From CSP1-4 sp036559965 (GTDB lineage Bacteria > Chloroflexota > Limnocylindria > Limnocylindrales > CSP1-4): a DNA stretch of 9,717 nt. The notes under the pieces are model-generated. The model worked only from the letters and a program-made list of their open reading frames with translations, was not told the origin of the DNA and made no database searches. The stretch lies in NCBI GenBank assembly GCA_036559965.1, contig DATBSD010000169.1:1-9717 (forward strand), given 5' to 3'. The position numbers and the translations under genes are program-made. Positions 1 to 6,872 of the stretch are shown piece after piece. Positions within the stretch are counted from its first letter, which is position 1; each line of letters begins with the position of its first letter.

Positions 1-414
1 GACTGGCCGGGCACCTTCCTCGCCCTGGCCATCGCGGTCACCATCGCGACCTACACGCTTGTCGACCGGGAGGGGCTGCGCTTCGCGTCACCGACGACCT
101 ACGTCGTGCTCGCGCTCGGGCCGCCCGGCGTGCTCTACCTCATCTGGGTCGCCCGACGTCGCGGTCGTGCGTTGGTGCGGACGCATCTCCAGCCGATGAC
201 GGCGTTCGTGGGCTTGGCCATGTTCGTCGGCTATGGCGCGGCCCTGGCAGCGCTGACCATCGCCCCGCCGGCGTCGGTCGCCGCGGGCCGCGAGTCGAGC
301 GTCGTGATCGCGACCGTCATGGCGGCCGTCGTGCTCCACGAGCCGGTCGGCCGGCGGCGCATGGCCGGCAGCGTGCTGGTCGTGATCGGCGTGGCGCTGC
401 TCGCGCTGACCTGA
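1..414 (+). CDS. EamA/DMT-family transporter, C-terminal part (5' truncated by window edge)
   Basis: The reading frame is open from base 1 to a TGA at 412-414 and gives 137 residues; the start lies outside the window. It is hydrophobic, with about four to five membrane segments (for example ALAIAVTIATYTLV, TYVVLALGPPGVLYLIWVA, MTAFVGLAMFVGYGAALAALTIA). It ends in the pattern typical of the second EamA repeat: a conserved Arg-Glu before a helix (RESSVVIATVMAAVVL), then HEPVGRRRMAGSVLVVIGVALLAL, which matches the family's 'LxExxxxxxxxGxxLIxxGvxLL' ending. Family members are 10-TM inner-membrane drug/metabolite carriers or exporters. The substrate cannot be told from this half. The gene converges on the small membrane protein gene that ends at 461. 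Confidence 0.85.
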   Translation, partial: DWPGTFLALAIAVTIATYTLVDREGLRFASPTTYVVLALGPPGVLYLIWVARRRGRALVRTHLQPMTAFVGLAMFVGYGAALAALTIAPPASVAAGRESSVVIATVMAAVVLHEPVGRRRMAGSVLVVIGVALLALT

Positions 415-439
415 CGGTCGCGCGGGCGCGTGAGCGGAC

Positions 440-456
440 GGCCCCGGACCGGGGCC
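440..456. terminator. GC-rich hairpin between convergent genes, possible bidirectional terminator
   Basis: The bases form a perfect 17-nt dyad, GGCCCCGG-A-CCGGGGCC, which folds as a stem of about 7 bp with a 3-nt loop. It sits in the 46-bp gap between two convergent stop codons (414 on +, 461 on -), where a shared terminator is expected. There is no T-tract on either side, so a canonical intrinsic terminator is not shown. Confidence 0.45.
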
Positions 457-460
457 GAGC

Positions 461-667
461 CTACTCGGCGGTGACGGTTTCGGGCAGCGAGCCTGCGGTC
501 GTCTGGGGGAACTTGAGACGGAGCCCGTGGCCGATCAGCAGGCCACCGACGACGACGCCGGCGAGCAGGCCGAATTCCGTGGGCACGCCCAGGATGGCCT
601 CGAGCCACCCCCCCAGCGACCAGAGGGCAACCACCCAGAGGATCGCAGCAGCGAATGAACGGATCAT
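461..667 (-). CDS. Small two-helix membrane protein, function unknown
   Basis: I do not recognise a family. The 68-residue product has two predicted membrane helices, about residues 4-24 (SFAAAILWVVALWSLGGW) and 31-50 (EFGLLAGVVVGGLLIGHGLR), and a short polar tail. The ATG at 667 is preceded by GAGGA (675-679 on this strand), 7 nt upstream, a good ribosome binding site that supports a real gene. A TAGTAC box (713-718, minus strand) could be a -10 element. The gene is divergent from tRNA-Lys and convergent with the EamA transporter. The overlapping opposite-strand ORF (471-719) has a composition typical of an antisense shadow and no membrane pattern. It could be a subunit of, or an accessory to, something outside the window. 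Confidence 0.65.
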   Translation of the reverse strand: MIRSFAAAILWVVALWSLGGWLEAILGVPTEFGLLAGVVVGGLLIGHGLRLKFPQTTAGSLPETVTAE

Positions 668-757
668 GGGCGCATCCTCGGGTCGCCCGCGGGCGCGGCC
701 AATGGCCCGAACGTACTAGCGCGACGCGGCGTTGGGCCGAGCGCGCGCGGGCACCGC

Positions 758-763
758 TATCCT
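758..763 (+). promoter_or_regulatory. Candidate -10 box of tRNA-Lys
   Basis: TATCCT lies exactly 7 nt before the first base of the mature tRNA (771), which would place transcription start at or next to tRNA position 1. A convincing -35 is not seen: TTGGGC at 732-737 is 20 nt away, longer than usual. Confidence 0.45.
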
Positions 764-770
764 GCCGGAT

Positions 771-846
771 GGGCCGGTAGCTCAGCGGTCAGAGCAGGGG
801 ACTTTTAATCCTCGTGTCCTGGGTTCGAATCCCAGCCGGCTCACCA
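771..846 (+). tRNA. tRNA-Lys (anticodon TTT), CCA encoded
   Basis: A full cloverleaf can be drawn by hand. The acceptor 771-777 (GGGCCGG) pairs with 836-842 with one G-U. The D-arm is GCTC/GAGC (780-783/792-795). The anticodon stem is 797-801/809-813, with loop CTTTTAA and anticodon TTT at 804-806. The T-arm is CTGGG/CCCAG with loop TTCGAAT (824-830). The discriminator is A843, followed by an encoded CCA (844-846). The tRNA reads Lys AAA/AAG codons. It appears monocistronic. Its 3' end is only 6 nt from the ribokinase stop codon on the other strand, and no terminator is visible in between. Confidence 0.97.
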
Positions 847-852
847 CGGCCT

Positions 853-1776
853 TCAGCGGTCGACGTCCATCGCGGCGGCGACGCCGTCGCGCGTCGGCAG
901 GCTGGCCTGAGCACCGAGATGCTCGGTCGCCAGGCTGGCACCGACGACGGCATGGGCGACGGCCTCGTGAAGCGCCTGACCGGCTGCGAGCTCGGCGGCC
1001 AGGATGCCGTTGAAGGCGTCGCCTGCGCCCGTCGCATCGACCGGGGTGACCGACGGTGCAGGGACGGTGGCCACGCCGTCGGCGTCGTGGACGAGCGCGC
1101 CATCGACGCCCAGCGTGACCACGACCGGGGCGCCCGTCACGGCAGCCAGCGCGCCTGCTGCCTCGGCCGCGTCGGCCACGCCGGTCAGCGTGGCCGCTTC
1201 GCCGCGATTGGGCGTCAGGATGGGTGCCAGGTCGGTCAGGCCGGCGGGCAGCGGACGGGCGGGCGCCGGATTCACGATGAGCGCGAGCCCATGCTTCCTG
1301 GCCCACCTCGCGCCGGCCATGACGGCCTCGTTGCCGATCTCGAAGCCGATGAGACAGACGGTCGCAGAGGTGGCCTCGAACGCCTCGAGCGCTTCAACCA
1401 CCAGCGACGCGGTGAGCTCGGCGTTGGCTCCCGAGGCGACCGCGATCTGGTTCTCGCCCTGGGCGTCGACGACGATGAGCGCGACGCCGCTCGCGACGCG
1501 TGGCAGTCGAGCGACGCCGCCGGTCCCAACGCCCGACGCTTTCAGCCCGGCGACCAGCTCGTCGCCCATCGCGTCGTCGCCGACCGCCGCCACCAGCCGC
1601 GTCGAAGCGCCGTAGCGGGCAGCCGCGACCGCCTGGTTGGCACCCTTGCCGCCCGGCTGGCGGCTGAAGGTGCCGCCGGTGACCGTCACGCCGGGCGCTG
1701 GCAGTCGGGACGCCCGGACGATGAGGTCCACGTTGGCCGAGCCGATGACGATGACCTCGGCGCGCGGCGCACTCAT
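853..1776 (-). CDS. rbsK: Ribokinase (PfkB family sugar kinase)
   Basis: The product is a cytosolic kinase that phosphorylates D-ribose to ribose-5-phosphate with ATP. At 307 residues it matches the usual ribokinase length. It begins with the strand and substrate motif IVIGSANVDLIV (9-20). The family's GGKGANQA signature is at 42-49, and the NPAPARPLP segment at 169-177 and LTPNRGEA at 187-194 are typical of RbsK. The C-terminal signature DATGAGDAFNG is at 247-257, where Asp253 would be the catalytic base and GAGD the anion hole. All these residues are intact. No ribose ABC transporter or rbsD is adjacent, so it may serve nucleoside salvage or imported ribose. No Shine-Dalgarno precedes the ATG, but a TAGGCT box ends 6 nt upstream, suggesting a leaderless mRNA. 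A related PfkB kinase such as 2-deoxyribokinase cannot be excluded. Confidence 0.92.
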   Translation of the reverse strand: MSAPRAEVIVIGSANVDLIVRASRLPAPGVTVTGGTFSRQPGGKGANQAVAAARYGASTRLVAAVGDDAMGDELVAGLKASGVGTGGVARLPRVASGVALIVVDAQGENQIAVASGANAELTASLVVEALEAFEATSATVCLIGFEIGNEAVMAGARWARKHGLALIVNPAPARPLPAGLTDLAPILTPNRGEAATLTGVADAAEAAGALAAVTGAPVVVTLGVDGALVHDADGVATVPAPSVTPVDATGAGDAFNGILAAELAAGQALHEAVAHAVVGASLATEHLGAQASLPTRDGVAAAMDVDR

Positions 1777-1782
1777 CTGGCT

Positions 1783-1788
1783 AGCCTA
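1783..1788 (-). promoter_or_regulatory. Candidate -10 box of rbsK (leaderless)
   Basis: On the minus strand TAGGCT ends 6 nt before the ATG at 1776. There is no purine-rich ribosome binding site between them. No clear -35 is visible. Confidence 0.35.
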
Positions 1789-1823
1789 TCGCCGGCGTCA
1801 TCCGGTCGTCGCACGGCAACGCC

Positions 1824-1829
1824 TAGCAT
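1824..1829 (+). promoter_or_regulatory. Candidate -10 box of the kelch lipoprotein gene (leaderless)
   Basis: TAGCAT ends 7 nt before the ATG at 1837, so transcription could begin at the start codon itself. The bases between (CCGCGGC) contain no ribosome binding site. It lies in a 60-bp divergent intergenic region shared with rbsK. Confidence 0.4.
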
Positions 1830-1836
1830 CCGCGGC

Positions 1837-3000
1837 ATGCCACGTGGATCGCGTCGTCGGTATGCGCCCGGAGCTCGCGACGTCGGTGCTCTCGCCATCA
1901 TCGCCCTGACCGTGCTCGCCTGCGCGCCGGGTGCCCAGCCCACGACCGGCGTCCAGGACGGAACCTCGCCGACGCCCCGATCGCCGTCGGCGTCGCCGAC
2001 GAGCCCGAGCAGCGCGCCGGCCACGACCCCAGAGATCGCCGACGGCACCGCGCCGCCGACGACGCCACCGGTCGCTACGGCGTGGTCGCGGCTCGATGTC
2101 GAAGGCCCGCCGGCACGCGAGGACCACACCTGGACGGTCGACGAGGCAGGCACGGCGGCGTACCTGTTCGGTGGCCGCGCCGACGGTGATGCGCGCGCGG
2201 ACCTCTGGCGCTACGACCTGGTCACCGACGACTGGCAACGCCTCTCACCGGACGGCCCGCGGCCCAAGGCCCGCTTCGGCCACAGCGCGGTCTGGGTGCC
2301 CGGCGTCGGCCTCGTCGTCTGGGCCGGCCAGGCGGGCAGCGCATTCTTCGACGACCTGTGGGCCTACGACCCGGCAGCCGGCCGTTGGCAGGAGCTGCCA
2401 TCGAAGGGGGAGACCCCGGCGCCGCGCTACGGATCGTGCGCGGCCATCGGCCCCGATGGGCGCCTGTGGATCAGCCATGGCTTCACCGACCGCGGCCGCT
2501 TCTTCGACACCCGCGCCTATGACTTCGTCACCGGCCGCTGGTCCGATGAGACGCCGGAGGGACCGACGCCCGTCGAGCGTTGCCTCCACGATTGTCTCTG
2601 GACGCCCGACGGCAAGCTCCTGCTCTATGCCGGGCAGACGACTGGCGTGCCGGCACTGGCCGACCTGTGGACGTTCGACCCCGAGGCCGGCACGTGGACC
2701 GAGCAGACCGGCGACCCGCGACCGCGCGCCCGCCAGCTCTACGCGCTGGCCACGTCCGGGGGCGACGGCTGGATCTTCGGTGGCGCCGGCAAGGGCGGCG
2801 ACAAGCTCGCAGACCTGTGGGCCATCGACCTCACGACCCTCGCCTGGCGACCCGTCGACGCTGGCGACGGCCCGTCGGCCCGCTCCGGGGCGTCGCTCAT
2901 CGCCGACGACGATCGCGGCCGGCTGCTGCTCTTCGGCGGCACGACCGGCCGTGCCGATCGCGGCGATACCTGGCAGCTGGAGATCGGTTCCCAGCCCTGA
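1837..3000 (+). CDS. Kelch-repeat beta-propeller lipoprotein
   Basis: The product has 387 residues and is probably surface-anchored; the ligand is unknown. The N-terminus has an Arg-rich start, a hydrophobic stretch (16-28) and a lipobox VLAC with Cys29 as the predicted lipidated residue. A Ser/Thr/Pro/Ala-rich linker follows (about 30-80). The rest is a kelch propeller of six repeats about 51 residues apart, marked by Gly pairs or their variants (FGG 111-113, WAG 162-164, SHG 213-215, YAG 264-266, FGG 314-316, FGG 366-368). Each is followed by D-x-W-x-[FY]-D and then a Trp near 83, 133, 184, 235, 287 and 337. The first Trp strand and the last repeat could close the ring. The frame is open far upstream, antisense to rbsK, but the lipoprotein signal and the TAGCAT box fix the start at 1837. 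Kelch propellers bind proteins or glycans; the galactose-oxidase catalytic Cys/Tyr pair is not apparent. Confidence 0.85.
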   Translation: MPRGSRRRYAPGARDVGALAIIALTVLACAPGAQPTTGVQDGTSPTPRSPSASPTSPSSAPATTPEIADGTAPPTTPPVATAWSRLDVEGPPAREDHTWTVDEAGTAAYLFGGRADGDARADLWRYDLVTDDWQRLSPDGPRPKARFGHSAVWVPGVGLVVWAGQAGSAFFDDLWAYDPAAGRWQELPSKGETPAPRYGSCAAIGPDGRLWISHGFTDRGRFFDTRAYDFVTGRWSDETPEGPTPVERCLHDCLWTPDGKLLLYAGQTTGVPALADLWTFDPEAGTWTEQTGDPRPRARQLYALATSGGDGWIFGGAGKGGDKLADLWAIDLTTLAWRPVDAGDGPSARSGASLIADDDRGRLLLFGGTTGRADRGDTWQLEIGSQP

Positions 3001-3050
3001 CGGTCGGCGCCGATCGACGCTCAACGCGTAGGCGAAAAGTACCGCTGCTG

Positions 3051-3082
3051 CTGGATAGTGCGTATAGAGCTATACTATCCAG
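3051..3082 (+). promoter_or_regulatory. Promoter and overlapping palindromic operator of the marR-RND operon
   Basis: Two perfect inverted repeats are interleaved just before the marR ATG. The outer arms are CTGGATAGT (3051-3059) and ACTATCCAG (3074-3082). The inner arms are GTATAG (3062-3067) and CTATAC (3070-3075). The second arms contain a near-consensus -10, TATACT (3071-3076), ending 8 nt before the ATG at 3085, so the mRNA is probably leaderless. MarR-family proteins usually bind such dyads over their own promoter, so autorepression is the likely use. Confidence 0.75.
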
Positions 3083-3084
3083 CC

Positions 3085-3567
3085 ATGACCACAGCATCAC
3101 CCGGTGACGTCGCCGCCATCGACCGCATCGCCGACCTCATCGGCTCGGCCGAGGCGATGCGCCCGCTCGTCGATCCGCCGGCCTGGATGGACCTCGACCT
3201 GACCTTCGGGCAGCTCCGGCTCGTCCACCTGCTGGCGCACCAGGGCCCTCAGTCGATCGGTCACATCGCCGAGCGCTTCGGGGTCTCGCTCACGGCCGCC
3301 TCCCAGTTCGCCGACCGGATCGAGCGCCAGGGCATCGCTGAGCGCCACCACCGCCGTGATGACCGGCGTGTCGTCGAGCTCGCGCTGACGGAGCGCGGCC
3401 AGGCGCTCGTGGCCGACATGATGGGCATGCAGCGTGACGTCCTGCGAGATCTCTTCAGCGTCTTCAAGGCCGACGAGCTGACGCAGCTCGAGCACCTCGT
3501 CCGGATCATGGTCGACCGCCTTACTGCGCGTGCGACCGACCGACCACCGACCCCCGATCAGGCATGA
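3085..3567 (+). CDS. MarR-family transcriptional regulator
   Basis: The product is a 160-residue dimeric winged-helix DNA-binding protein of normal MarR length. The N-terminal helix (about 9-30) and C-terminal helices (about 115-150) would form the dimer interface. The winged HTH spans about 40-105: QSIGHIAERFGVS (56-68) with recognition helix LTAASQFADRIERQG (69-83). The wing contains the family-typical Asp-Arg pair in RRDDRRVVELALTERG (90-105). The ATG at 3085 is preferred over an in-frame GTG at 3058, because 3058 lies inside the operator and upstream of the TATACT box. The stop codon is 16 nt before the RND permease start, so the two genes form an operon. MarR members are typically relieved by small phenolic or lipophilic ligands, which fits local control of an efflux pump. 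The actual ligand is unknown. Confidence 0.9.
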   Translation: MTTASPGDVAAIDRIADLIGSAEAMRPLVDPPAWMDLDLTFGQLRLVHLLAHQGPQSIGHIAERFGVSLTAASQFADRIERQGIAERHHRRDDRRVVELALTERGQALVADMMGMQRDVLRDLFSVFKADELTQLEHLVRIMVDRLTARATDRPPTPDQA

Positions 3568-3572
3568 CTCCC

Positions 3573-3578
3573 AAGGAG
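3573..3578 (+). promoter_or_regulatory. Ribosome binding site that sets the RND permease start
   Basis: AAGGAG lies 5 nt before GTG 3584. The frame is open further upstream to a GTG at 3530, but that would overlap marR and add 18 residues unlike the family. This site and the typical 'YRLTQLALARK' N-terminus select 3584. Confidence 0.8.
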
Positions 3579-3583
3579 CCGAC

Positions 3584-6500
3584 GTGTATCGACTGACCCA
3601 GCTGGCGCTGGCCCGCAAGTCCGTGACCCTGCTGCTCGCTGCCGGCGTGTTCGTCGGCGGCATCCTCGCCTGGGGACAGCTCAAGGCCGAGCTCCTGCCA
3701 GACATCGACTTCCCCGTCGCGACCGTCATCGCGGTCTACCCGGGCGCCGGCACGACCGACGTCGCGGAGCAGGTCTCGGCACCCATCGAGCGCACGCTCT
3801 CGGGCGTCCAGGGCGTCAACTCGGTGCGTTCGACCTCATCGCCCAGCCTGGCCGTCGTCGTCGCCGAGTTCGAGTACGGCACCGACATCGAGGCTGCCAT
3901 CGCGGACATCGAGTCGAGTCTCGCCACGTCGGGCCTGCCGCCCAGTGTGGAGCCGCAGGTCTCGAGCCTCAACATCAACGCCTTCCCGGTCGCGGGCTTC
4001 ACGGTCCAGGCGAACGACCCGAACGTCGACGTCGGCAAGGTCGTGCGCGAAGAGGTCGTGCCAGAGCTGGCCGGTCTGCCGGGCGTCGCCTCCGTGTCGG
4101 TGACGGGCGGCGACCTCGAGCGCGTCGAGGTGGTCCTCGATCCAGTCAAGCTGGCAGCCAACGACATCAGCGTCCAGCAGGTCGCCGGCGTCCTCCAGGC
4201 GAACGAGATCTCCATCCCCTCGGGCACCATCGTCGAGGGCGACAACACGCTGCCGGTCACGACCAGCCACAAGTTCACGACCATCGACCAGATCCGTGAC
4301 CTCGTCGTCGGCTACCAGGTCCCGGCCCCTGTCGCCCCGGTCGCGCCCCCGACCACCGGCACGCCCGTCGACCCATCGGCTCCCGTCGCCCCGACGGCGC
4401 CGCCGACACCGATCACCCTCGGCGACCTGGGCTCGGTCGAGTTCGCGCCCGACCCGGCGTCGGGCACGTCGCGCACGAACGGTCAGCCGTCCGTCGGCAT
4501 CTCCATCATCAAGGCCTCCGAGGCGAACACCATCGACGTGACCGAGGCCATCGAGGACACGATGGCCGACCTCGACGCCGAGCTGGGCCTGACGACCACC
4601 TCCGTGTTCCGGAGCGCCGACTTCATCGAGCAGTCGATCGAAGGCCTTGTGCGGGAGGGCGCGCTCGGCGCTGCCATGGCCGTCCTGGTCATCTTCCTGT
4701 TCCTGCTCAGCGTACGCAGCACCATCGTGGCCGCCATCAGCATCCCGCTCAGCGTCATGGCCGCCCTGCTGCTCATGCTCGTGGGCGGCGTGAGCCTCAA
4801 CATCATGACCCTGGGCGGCCTAGCGGTCGCCGTCGGCCGCGTCGTCGACGACGCGATCGTCGTGCTCGAGAACATCTTCCGCCACCATCGCGCCAACCGC
4901 GAGCCGATCGGCGTGGCCGTGCTGGAGGGGACCAAGGAGGTCTCCACCGCCATCACCAGCTCGACCATCACCACGGTCGCCGTGTTCCTGCCCATCGCGT
5001 TCGTCGGCGGACTCGTCTCGCAGTTCTTCCTGACCTTCAGCCTGACGGTCACGTTCGCGCTGCTGGCGTCGCTCATCTGCGCCCTGACCGTCGTGCCCGT
5101 CCTGGCCTACTTCCTGGTGCCGCGCGTCAAGCACGCGCCGGGCGCCGGCGAGCCGGGCGACAAGGACACCTGGGTGCAGCGCATCTACACGCCGCTCCTG
5201 CAGGGCGCGCTGCGCTTCCGGTGGCTGACGCTGGGCGTCGCCGGGCTGCTCTTCGTCGTCTCGATCGGCGCCGCGTCGGGCATCCCGACGGCGTTCCTGA
5301 ACGCCGGCTCGGACGAGGTCATCCAGGTCTCGATCACGCCGCCGCCGGGCACGACCGCCGATGCCACGCTCGAGCGGGCCATCGAGGCGGAGGCGATCAT
5401 CGACCAGGACCCGGACGTCGAGACGTACCAGACGACGATGCCCGGTTCAAGCGACTCCGACAACGCCGCCTTCCAGTCGTTCCTGGGCACGGCCGCCGGC
5501 TCGGCGACCATCGTCGTCAACCTCGCCCCGGGCACCGACCTCGACGTCCAGACGGAGGAGTTCCTCGAGGACCTCGCGCCCGTCGCGACCGACGGTTACT
5601 CCGTCCGCGCCGGGACCATCGCCGGCGGCGGCAGCGGCCTGCAGGTCATCGTGTCGAGCGAGGACGAGGCCGCGCTGGCGTCGGCCACGTCCCGGATCAC
5701 GGCCGCCATCGACGGCATCGACGGCATCGTCAACGTCCAGAACGACCTGGCCGCGGAGGCGCCCGAGCTCCAGATCGAGGTCGATCCCACGAAGACCATC
5801 GCCGTCGGGTCGACCACCGCGCAGCTGGCCCAGGAGGTGCGCAACCTGCTGCTCGGCCAGACCCCCATCCGCCCGACGCTCGACGGGCGCGTCGGGGCCA
5901 CGCCCGTCTTCGTGCGCATCGATCCGGACTCCATCGAGGGGCCGGACTCCATCCGCGACCTGCTCGTGGGCACGGTCCAGAGGCAACGCGTCGCCGACGT
6001 GGCGACGATCACCGAGGTCGACACCCAGGCGACGGTCACGCGCGTCGATCAGAGCCCGGCGGCGACCATCACCGGCGACATCCTGGCCGAGGACACAGGC
6101 GGCGCCTCGGCGGCCGTCCAGACGGCCATCGACGGGCTCGGCCTGCCCTCCGACGTGACCGTCGAACTGGCCGGCATCACCCAGCAGCAGACCGAGGGCT
6201 TCACCGACCTCGGGTTCGCGATGCTCATCTCCATCCTCGTCGTGTACATCGTCATGGTCATCGTCTTCGGCAGCCTGCTCGACCCATTCATCATCCTCTT
6301 CAGCCTGCCGCTGGCGATCATCGGCGCCATCGCGGCGCTGCTCATCACCGGCCTGCCGCTGGGCATCAGCGCCATGATCGGCATGCTCATGCTCATCGGC
6401 ATCGTGGTCACCAACGCCATCGTGCTGCTCGACCTCGTCGAACAGCTGCGACGCAAGGGCTACTCGGTCGAGCACGCCCTGTACCACGCCGGTCGGACGC

Positions 6501-6778
6501 GCGTCAGGCCGATCCTGATGACGGCGCTGGCGACCATCTTGGCCCTGACCCCCTTGGCCCTGGGGGTCAACAAGGGCAGCATCATCGCGGCCGAGCTGGG
6601 CACTGTCGTCATCGGCGGCCTGTTCAGCTCGACGCTCCTGACGCTCGTCGTCGTCCCGGTCGTCTATTCGCTGGCGCACGGTGGCATGGGTCGCCTGTCG
6701 AACCGGCTGGCCGGCCGGCGGGCCGCCGACGACGAGGCCGTGCCAGCCGGCGAGCCGACGGAGGCGCCAGCGATCTGA
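3584..6778 (+). CDS. RND-superfamily efflux permease (HAE1/SwrC-like)
   Basis: The product is a 1064-residue proton-driven exporter with the full AcrB-type two-repeat plan. TM1 is about 12-30, the first periplasmic/extracellular porter region about 31-355, TM2-6 about 356-512, and TM7 about 547-565. The second porter region is about 566-875, and TM8-12 run from about 876 to 1031. The motif VGRVVDDAIVVLEN (417-430) carries the Asp422-Asp423 proton-relay pair in TM4. In TM10 the AcrB-type Lys is replaced by Thr in GIVVTNAIVLLD (939-950), as in SwrC/YerP-like pumps. A Pro/Ala/Thr-rich insert (about 246-277) interrupts the first porter region. No membrane-fusion or TolC-like gene is adjacent, which fits a monoderm pump acting alone. 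It is co-transcribed with marR. Likely substrates are lipophilic or amphipathic compounds, but none can be assigned. Confidence 0.92.
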   Translation: MYRLTQLALARKSVTLLLAAGVFVGGILAWGQLKAELLPDIDFPVATVIAVYPGAGTTDVAEQVSAPIERTLSGVQGVNSVRSTSSPSLAVVVAEFEYGTDIEAAIADIESSLATSGLPPSVEPQVSSLNINAFPVAGFTVQANDPNVDVGKVVREEVVPELAGLPGVASVSVTGGDLERVEVVLDPVKLAANDISVQQVAGVLQANEISIPSGTIVEGDNTLPVTTSHKFTTIDQIRDLVVGYQVPAPVAPVAPPTTGTPVDPSAPVAPTAPPTPITLGDLGSVEFAPDPASGTSRTNGQPSVGISIIKASEANTIDVTEAIEDTMADLDAELGLTTTSVFRSADFIEQSIEGLVREGALGAAMAVLVIFLFLLSVRSTIVAAISIPLSVMAALLLMLVGGVSLNIMTLGGLAVAVGRVVDDAIVVLENIFRHHRANREPIGVAVLEGTKEVSTAITSSTITTVAVFLPIAFVGGLVSQFFLTFSLTVTFALLASLICALTVVPVLAYFLVPRVKHAPGAGEPGDKDTWVQRIYTPLLQGALRFRWLTLGVAGLLFVVSIGAASGIPTAFLNAGSDEVIQVSITPPPGTTADATLERAIEAEAIIDQDPDVETYQTTMPGSSDSDNAAFQSFLGTAAGSATIVVNLAPGTDLDVQTEEFLEDLAPVATDGYSVRAGTIAGGGSGLQVIVSSEDEAALASATSRITAAIDGIDGIVNVQNDLAAEAPELQIEVDPTKTIAVGSTTAQLAQEVRNLLLGQTPIRPTLDGRVGATPVFVRIDPDSIEGPDSIRDLLVGTVQRQRVADVATITEVDTQATVTRVDQSPAATITGDILAEDTGGASAAVQTAIDGLGLPSDVTVELAGITQQQTEGFTDLGFAMLISILVVYIVMVIVFGSLLDPFIILFSLPLAIIGAIAALLITGLPLGISAMIGMLMLIGIVVTNAIVLLDLVEQLRRKGYSVEHALYHAGRTRVRPILMTALATILALTPLALGVNKGSIIAAELGTVVIGGLFSSTLLTLVVVPVVYSLAHGGMGRLSNRLAGRRAADDEAVPAGEPTEAPAI

Positions 6779-6815
6779 GGTCGCCGGTGCCAGCTCGCGC
6801 GGTGGTGCGGGCTCA

Positions 6816-6830
6816 TCGTCCCTCGGACGG
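6816..6830 (+). terminator. Weak hairpin downstream of the RND gene
   Basis: CGTCC-CTC-GGACG (6817-6829) forms a 5-bp stem, plus a U-G pair, beginning 38 nt after the permease stop. No T-run follows, so termination here is only a suggestion. Confidence 0.3.
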
Positions 6831-6872
6831 GCTCCTCGCCCCTTGACTCTCTCCGGCCCGTGGCGTCTGGAT

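Noticed and set aside
814..1836. Upstream in-frame extension of the kelch lipoprotein frame
   Set aside because: It is antisense to the well-supported ribokinase, Arg/Gly/Asp-rich without domains, and starts inside tRNA-Lys. The lipobox signal peptide begins at 1837.
3004..3013. TCGGCGCCGA palindrome after the kelch gene as a terminator
   Set aside because: It has no loop and no T-run; it is a short GC palindrome expected by composition.
3530..3583. GTG at 3530 as the RND permease start
   Set aside because: It would overlap marR by 38 bp and add an 18-residue polar tail. AAGGAG before GTG 3584 and the family-typical N-terminus favour the later start.
5221..6846. Plus-strand 541-codon frame in the RND gene
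   Set aside because: It is a different frame of the RND permease. The RND frame has intact motifs and continuous membrane segments.
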